NCBI GenBank assembly: GCA_030267565.1
Contig: BRXU01000009.1
Span: forward strand, 2,254,001-2,318,000
Reading direction: 5' to 3'
DNA: 64,000 bases
From: Pleodorina starrii
Taxonomy: Eukaryota > Chlorophyta > Chlorophyceae > Chlamydomonadales > Volvocaceae
Shown here: piece after piece, positions 60,201 through 64,000 of the stretch
Layout of the letters: each line of letters begins with the position of its first letter
Numbering within the stretch: the stretch's first letter is position 1
Program-made: the position numbers and the translations under genes
The notes under the pieces: model-generated
Seen by the model: only the letters and a program-made list of their open reading frames with translations
The model's database searches: none
Told to the model about the DNA's origin: nothing

Positions 60201-63200
60201 AGTACGGCATCCGGGTGGGTGGGTGAAGTACGGCATCCGAGTGCCGCTCGGTTGGTGGTGACGGCTGGCGTCGGTTGACACTGTGTGTTGTGGTGCAGTA
60301 CAGTGCAGTACAATGCGGTGTGGTGCAGCACAATATGTGTCACGGTGTGTCGCGGTGAGGTGTGGTGCGTATCTAGACGCCTTCGCAGTTGCTTGACACA
60401 GTTGACACACCTCGTGACATGTAGTGTACCAGTGATGCGCTCGGCGGCGTTGCTGTTATGAGGCCAACTGCCACCAACTGCCCCCCAACTGCCACCAACT
60501 GCCACCAACTGCACTGTCCCCGAACTCCTCTGTGAGCTGTCCAACGGTGTCCGTTCCTCCGCGACTGCGGTGCTCCAATCCGCCAAACCACGAATCCGCG
60601 TGTGACCTCTACCCTCACCACACCAACCCTCCCCCTCCCCCTTACCCGCAATCCGCCTTCCCCTGCCCCCCTGGAGTCAGACCACCACCCGGGGGATCAC
60701 GGCCACAAGATTATGGCAGATCTTGCCGTACATCTGATCCAGCAGGTGGCGCTGGGGCTGCTGATGGAGCCGTACGGCAAAGAAGATGAGGAGGCGGTCT
60801 CGGAGCCGCTCCCGGGACCCATGTACAAAGGTTCGTGTCGTGCAGATCATATGCCGTACAACACACGCTGCAGCCGTACTGTGGTCCGAGTGGTGGTGGA
60901 GGCGGGAGATGGCCTTATCAGGCTGCGCCGCATTCGGGGAGGGCATTAGCGTTTTGCAGGAAGGCACGTAGCGATCCCTGGGGCGTATCGAGGGGGAACG
61001 GGTTTTGTGTTCTGGCGAGTTACGGTAACCCGGTCGCGTGGCTTTGGGCGCGGGACTCGGGCGCTTAGGTGTCCGGAACTGATGCGGCCCGACCTCTCCG
61101 GACCCTCCGGCACCGGAATGCTGCGCTGGCCCCGGGCCCCGGGCCGCCGTTGTGACCCTGATCCTGACCCTGACAGGACCCCCGTTTGGGGTGGTTGGGG
61201 AGTGCGGCTGACCCTAAGTTATCCCAACCCCCCAACCCCCCATCCCGCCGGGCCGCCGCGCAGGGAACATGCCGCCCAACTCGGTCATGTGCAGCGTGGC
61301 CGAGTCGTTCAAGTGAGTGTGTCGTACTCCTTAGGGGCCGTACGGTGGGACGAGCCGTGGGTTGCGGGCGCTGCCCGTTGGTCCATCTGCAGCAGCAGCT
61401 CGTGCTGATGGCGTGATGGCTGCTGGTGCGGGTGCGGGCGTTCGTGCTGATGCTGGTGCGGGTGGGTGCTGGTGCTGCCGCCCCGCCCTCTCCACCTCCA
61501 CCTCCCCCTGCCGCCCCCTCGCCCCCCACCCCTCCCCCTTCAGGCAGCTGGTTGTTCTGTCCGAGGGCTTCGAGTACGTGAACGAGGGCAGTGCGGTTAA
61601 GCCCAAGCCCGGCTACGTGGCCACCACTCCCGGCTCCCGACTGCAGCTGAGGGTGGACACGGACCGATCCGCGCTGGGCAGTCCGCCGGAGGAGAGGGTG
61701 AGGGTGTACCTGCACCACCTGAGGTCCTACGAACACATGGGAGTGGCCACCATTAGGTGAGGGGGAGGCGATGGCCGAGGGGCTGCAGGGGCCCGGGGTG
61801 GCCCACGACGCCGAGACGGGGGGCGGGTATCGGAGGGGCAAGGTGGGTCGGGGGTGGACGTGTGCGCTCACTGGAGACGCGCTCACCGCCGGAGTGGTGA
61901 GTGGTGGGGTCAGCCCTGCAGCACTTGCCAGCTACCAGTCCGGGCGGTGAAGCCCTGATCCCCGCCGCGGTCCCCTTTCTCGGATATCATCGGAAAGCTG
62001 AAACCCGAAGACCCGAACAGCTCCCGTCCTTTGAACTGGCCTTCGCCTCACCTCACCGGCCCGCGTCCCTGGGCCAGCCTGGTACGCCCTTACCCGGCCC
62101 CTTTTTCCCCATTGCTCTGTACCTCACTGCTTTACCTCTTCCCCACCCCCACCCCACACACATCCCACCCCGCTTGCTGCTCCTCAGCTGCGTGTCGGGC
62201 TGCAGCTGCGAGTCGGTGGAGGTGGACGCGCTCATCCCCGACCGGGTGTCCCAGGTGTACCTGGCGGGGCTGAACGCGTCGCAGGCACGGGAGTGCGTCA
62301 TCGAAGTCAGGGTGGGTTGGGGGGCGCGATCCGGGCGAGCGATGGGGAGCGGAGCACTAGCTTTACCGAGCATACGGCATCTAGAGATGGTGATTGTGAA
62401 AGGGGGGGTAAGGGAGGGCAGCGGAGGGCCGGTGGGGTGGCGAGCGCGACGGGTACCGGTAGGTGGGTGAGAAAGACGCACCCGGGTAGGCGGGTGGGTG
62501 GGTGGGTAGGTCTCGGTGGTAAGTGAGAGGTGCAGCGGCCAGACGGGAATGGAGGGTGGTTGGAGAGCGGTGGAGGTTGGCGCAGGCTCACCACTTCACG
62601 CTCGTCCCCATGCCTCTGCTATACCGGTACTACGGAACAACTGCCGCTTGCCGCGTCTCCCTCCCTCCCTCCCTCCCTCCCTGATCTCAACCTGTCCTGC
62701 CACAGGTCCTGGACCGCACCCGCAGCGGCGAGCACAAGTTCAAGGTGAGGGACAGGGGGAGGGGGGTGTGGGAGGGGACGGCACGGGATGGGGCCCCGCG
62801 GCGACCTCCCCAGCAACAAATATGTAGATCGGAAGGGCAAACAGAGCAGCCCGTCGCACTGAGCGCTTCACGCCGCCCTTTCCCACCGCGCGTTCTCTCT
62901 CTCTTGATTTTTCTGCCTCTTCCCTGACCTCTCTGTCCTTCTCTCTTTTACGGTGCCCCCGGCGCACTGTGTGGGTCTCCACTGTGTGGGTATCCATGGT
63001 CTCAGGACCCTGTCACGTCGCTCCGCTCCATGTCTCATGCCCGGCCCGCCCCTGCACCGTTTAACCCCCCTCCCCCCGCCCCGCTATCCGGATCCGGACC
63101 TGGATACCCGCGTTCAGGTGTCGGGTGTGGTGGTGGCGGAGACGGCTGGCGCGCAGGAGGGCGTCGCGGGGCTGGGCACGGACCACAACCAGCAGTTTGG

Positions 63201-63428
63201 ACTGCGGCAGCACCTGGACGAGGAGCAGGGCGTGCAGATGGTGCGCGCCTGACTGACGGACGGACTGACTGCGTAGCCCCCCCCCGTTGGCGCGATGGCT
63301 GCGTGCATGCCTTGTACCGTTTTCCATATACAGCTCTCACCCCCACCCCCGCCACCGCCCGGCTTCCGCCCTGCTGCCAGGTGACCTTCACATCGGGCCA
63401 AGTCCGCACAACAGGGGCCGCGCCCTGA
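57213..63428 (+). CDS. Secreted SGNH-hydrolase-like protein (12 or 13 exons)
   Basis: A probable esterase or acyl-transferring enzyme of the SGNH fold; substrate unknown. Exons: 57213-57565, 57721-57790, 58469-58605, 58986-59183, 59401-59432, 59974-60084, 60681-60830, 61264-61312, 61544-61756, 62188-62311, 62706-62744, then either 63118-63252 (ends VQMVRA, 536 residues) or 63118-63240 spliced to 63381-63428 (ends VTFTSGQVRTTGAAP, 548 residues). I prefer the second: its donor ATG|GTGCGC and C-rich acceptor are good. Seen: a signal peptide (MKLPPAAVLAIALLSLQKCC); nucleophile block AVIGGSISFGEF (S118) with the codon split by an intron; TARNGCTPGVPTPYM; LVFMEYTLND (N187, D188); ISQYYDVQYLSLR; and DHHPGDHGH (301-309) carrying the catalytic His. 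The C-terminal 230 residues, with CVSGCSCESV, look like a beta-rich accessory domain. Confidence 0.88.
59552..59579 (+). other. Perfect 12-bp inverted repeat with TCGG loop
   Basis: AGGGGTACGGCA, TCGG, TGCCGTACCCCT. It lies in the SGNH-hydrolase intron between the exons at 59401-59432 and 59974-60084. The arms consist of the GTACGGC word that is frequent in this and other introns. Confidence 0.85.
60083..60241 (+). repeat. Minisatellite of about 26 bases that starts at a splice donor
   Basis: Six to seven copies of GGGTGGGTG plus AAGTACGGCATCCG begin at the donor after the SGNH-hydrolase exon ending at 60084. One copy has GACG for GAAG and one has GGAATCC for GGCATCC. Confidence 0.93.
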
Positions 63429-64000
63429 CGGCCGAATCGCACCAATGCCGCATCCAAGGCCACATATGGCGCCCTAATACACTGGGGCCCCTCTACAAAC
63501 ACACGGGTCGACCTGGTTACCGTAGACCGCTTGCAGCTAACAGGGGTGTTGGTGCGTTGCGCCAAGGGGGGTTCGTGCGCTGAGGCCGTGCCCTTGCCAG
63601 GGAGAAGGCGCTCCCCAGTCCCCCTCCCTTCCCGAGACTGGTCCCCTAGGGGGGGGGAAGAGATGCGGCGCTGGACTCCTGGGTGAGGACTGAGGAGGGA
63701 GATCACCTCTCCCGCACGCCGATCGATCGAACGGAGGAGAAGTACCGGGGAAGTGAAAAGACGAAGCGCAGCGCAGCGAGGCGAGCGCGGCAGGTGCACA
63801 GGTGGGCCGGGGTCGGCAGGGTCACGGGGAACGAAGTGCGAGCTGCCATGCCGGTACGTGATGCGTTTTGGGAGAGTGATCGCAGCGCGCTAGGGCCGGC
63901 TGGGGCTGTGACGGTTGGGTCGCACTCAGGGTGCATGCTTGCGCGCAAGCGCACACTGGCGTGTCAAAATGTGAGTTCGGAGATGTTACACATTGTATGC
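63429..64000. other. Terminal intergenic sequence
   Basis: Downstream flank of the SGNH-hydrolase gene. No splice-linked coding sequence, repeat array or TGTAA signal is seen. Confidence 0.5.

Overview
The window is nuclear DNA from an intron-rich, GC-rich eukaryote, most likely a ciliated green alga (chlorophyte, Chlamydomonas-like). The evidence is one gene for the N-DRC ciliary protein DRC7 with the LRR plus kelch plus transglutaminase-like layout I associate with Chlamydomonas FAP50, one PAS-type class III cyclase of the kind expanded in volvocine algae, GT-AG introns with very G-rich donors and C-rich acceptors, a candidate TGTAA polyadenylation signal, and a short TTTTAGGG run. Species cannot be told from the sequence. 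Almost no gene is visible as one open frame. I rebuilt five genes by joining exons at GT-AG sites with matching phases; four close into full reading frames.

Layout: 1-4445 is GC-rich sequence in which I cannot assign a gene. 4446-18369 (-) is a 22-exon PAS/guanylate-cyclase gene. 18370-20166 is a divergent intergenic region. 20167-38101 (+) is the 31-exon DRC7 gene. 38102-44333 is a long, AT-richer intergenic block with satellite-like and duplicated DNA. 44334-50012 (+) is a 13-exon secreted carboxylesterase. 50013-52608 is intergenic. 52609-55622 (+) is an unrecognised protein built of repeated GRRDL / DPAKGRR modules. 55623-57212 is intergenic. 57213-63428 (+) is a 12- or 13-exon secreted SGNH-hydrolase-like gene. 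The rest is intergenic.

Two genes point to cilia or cyclic-nucleotide signalling (DRC7 and the cyclase, which share a divergent 5' region), and two encode secreted esterase-fold enzymes. The strongest non-gene signal is repeats inside introns: arrays that begin exactly at splice donors (GTGG type) or end exactly at acceptors (CCCT, CCCA or CCCTG type), a 1-kb minisatellite of 19-bp units, and two short dispersed repeat families found both in introns and between genes.
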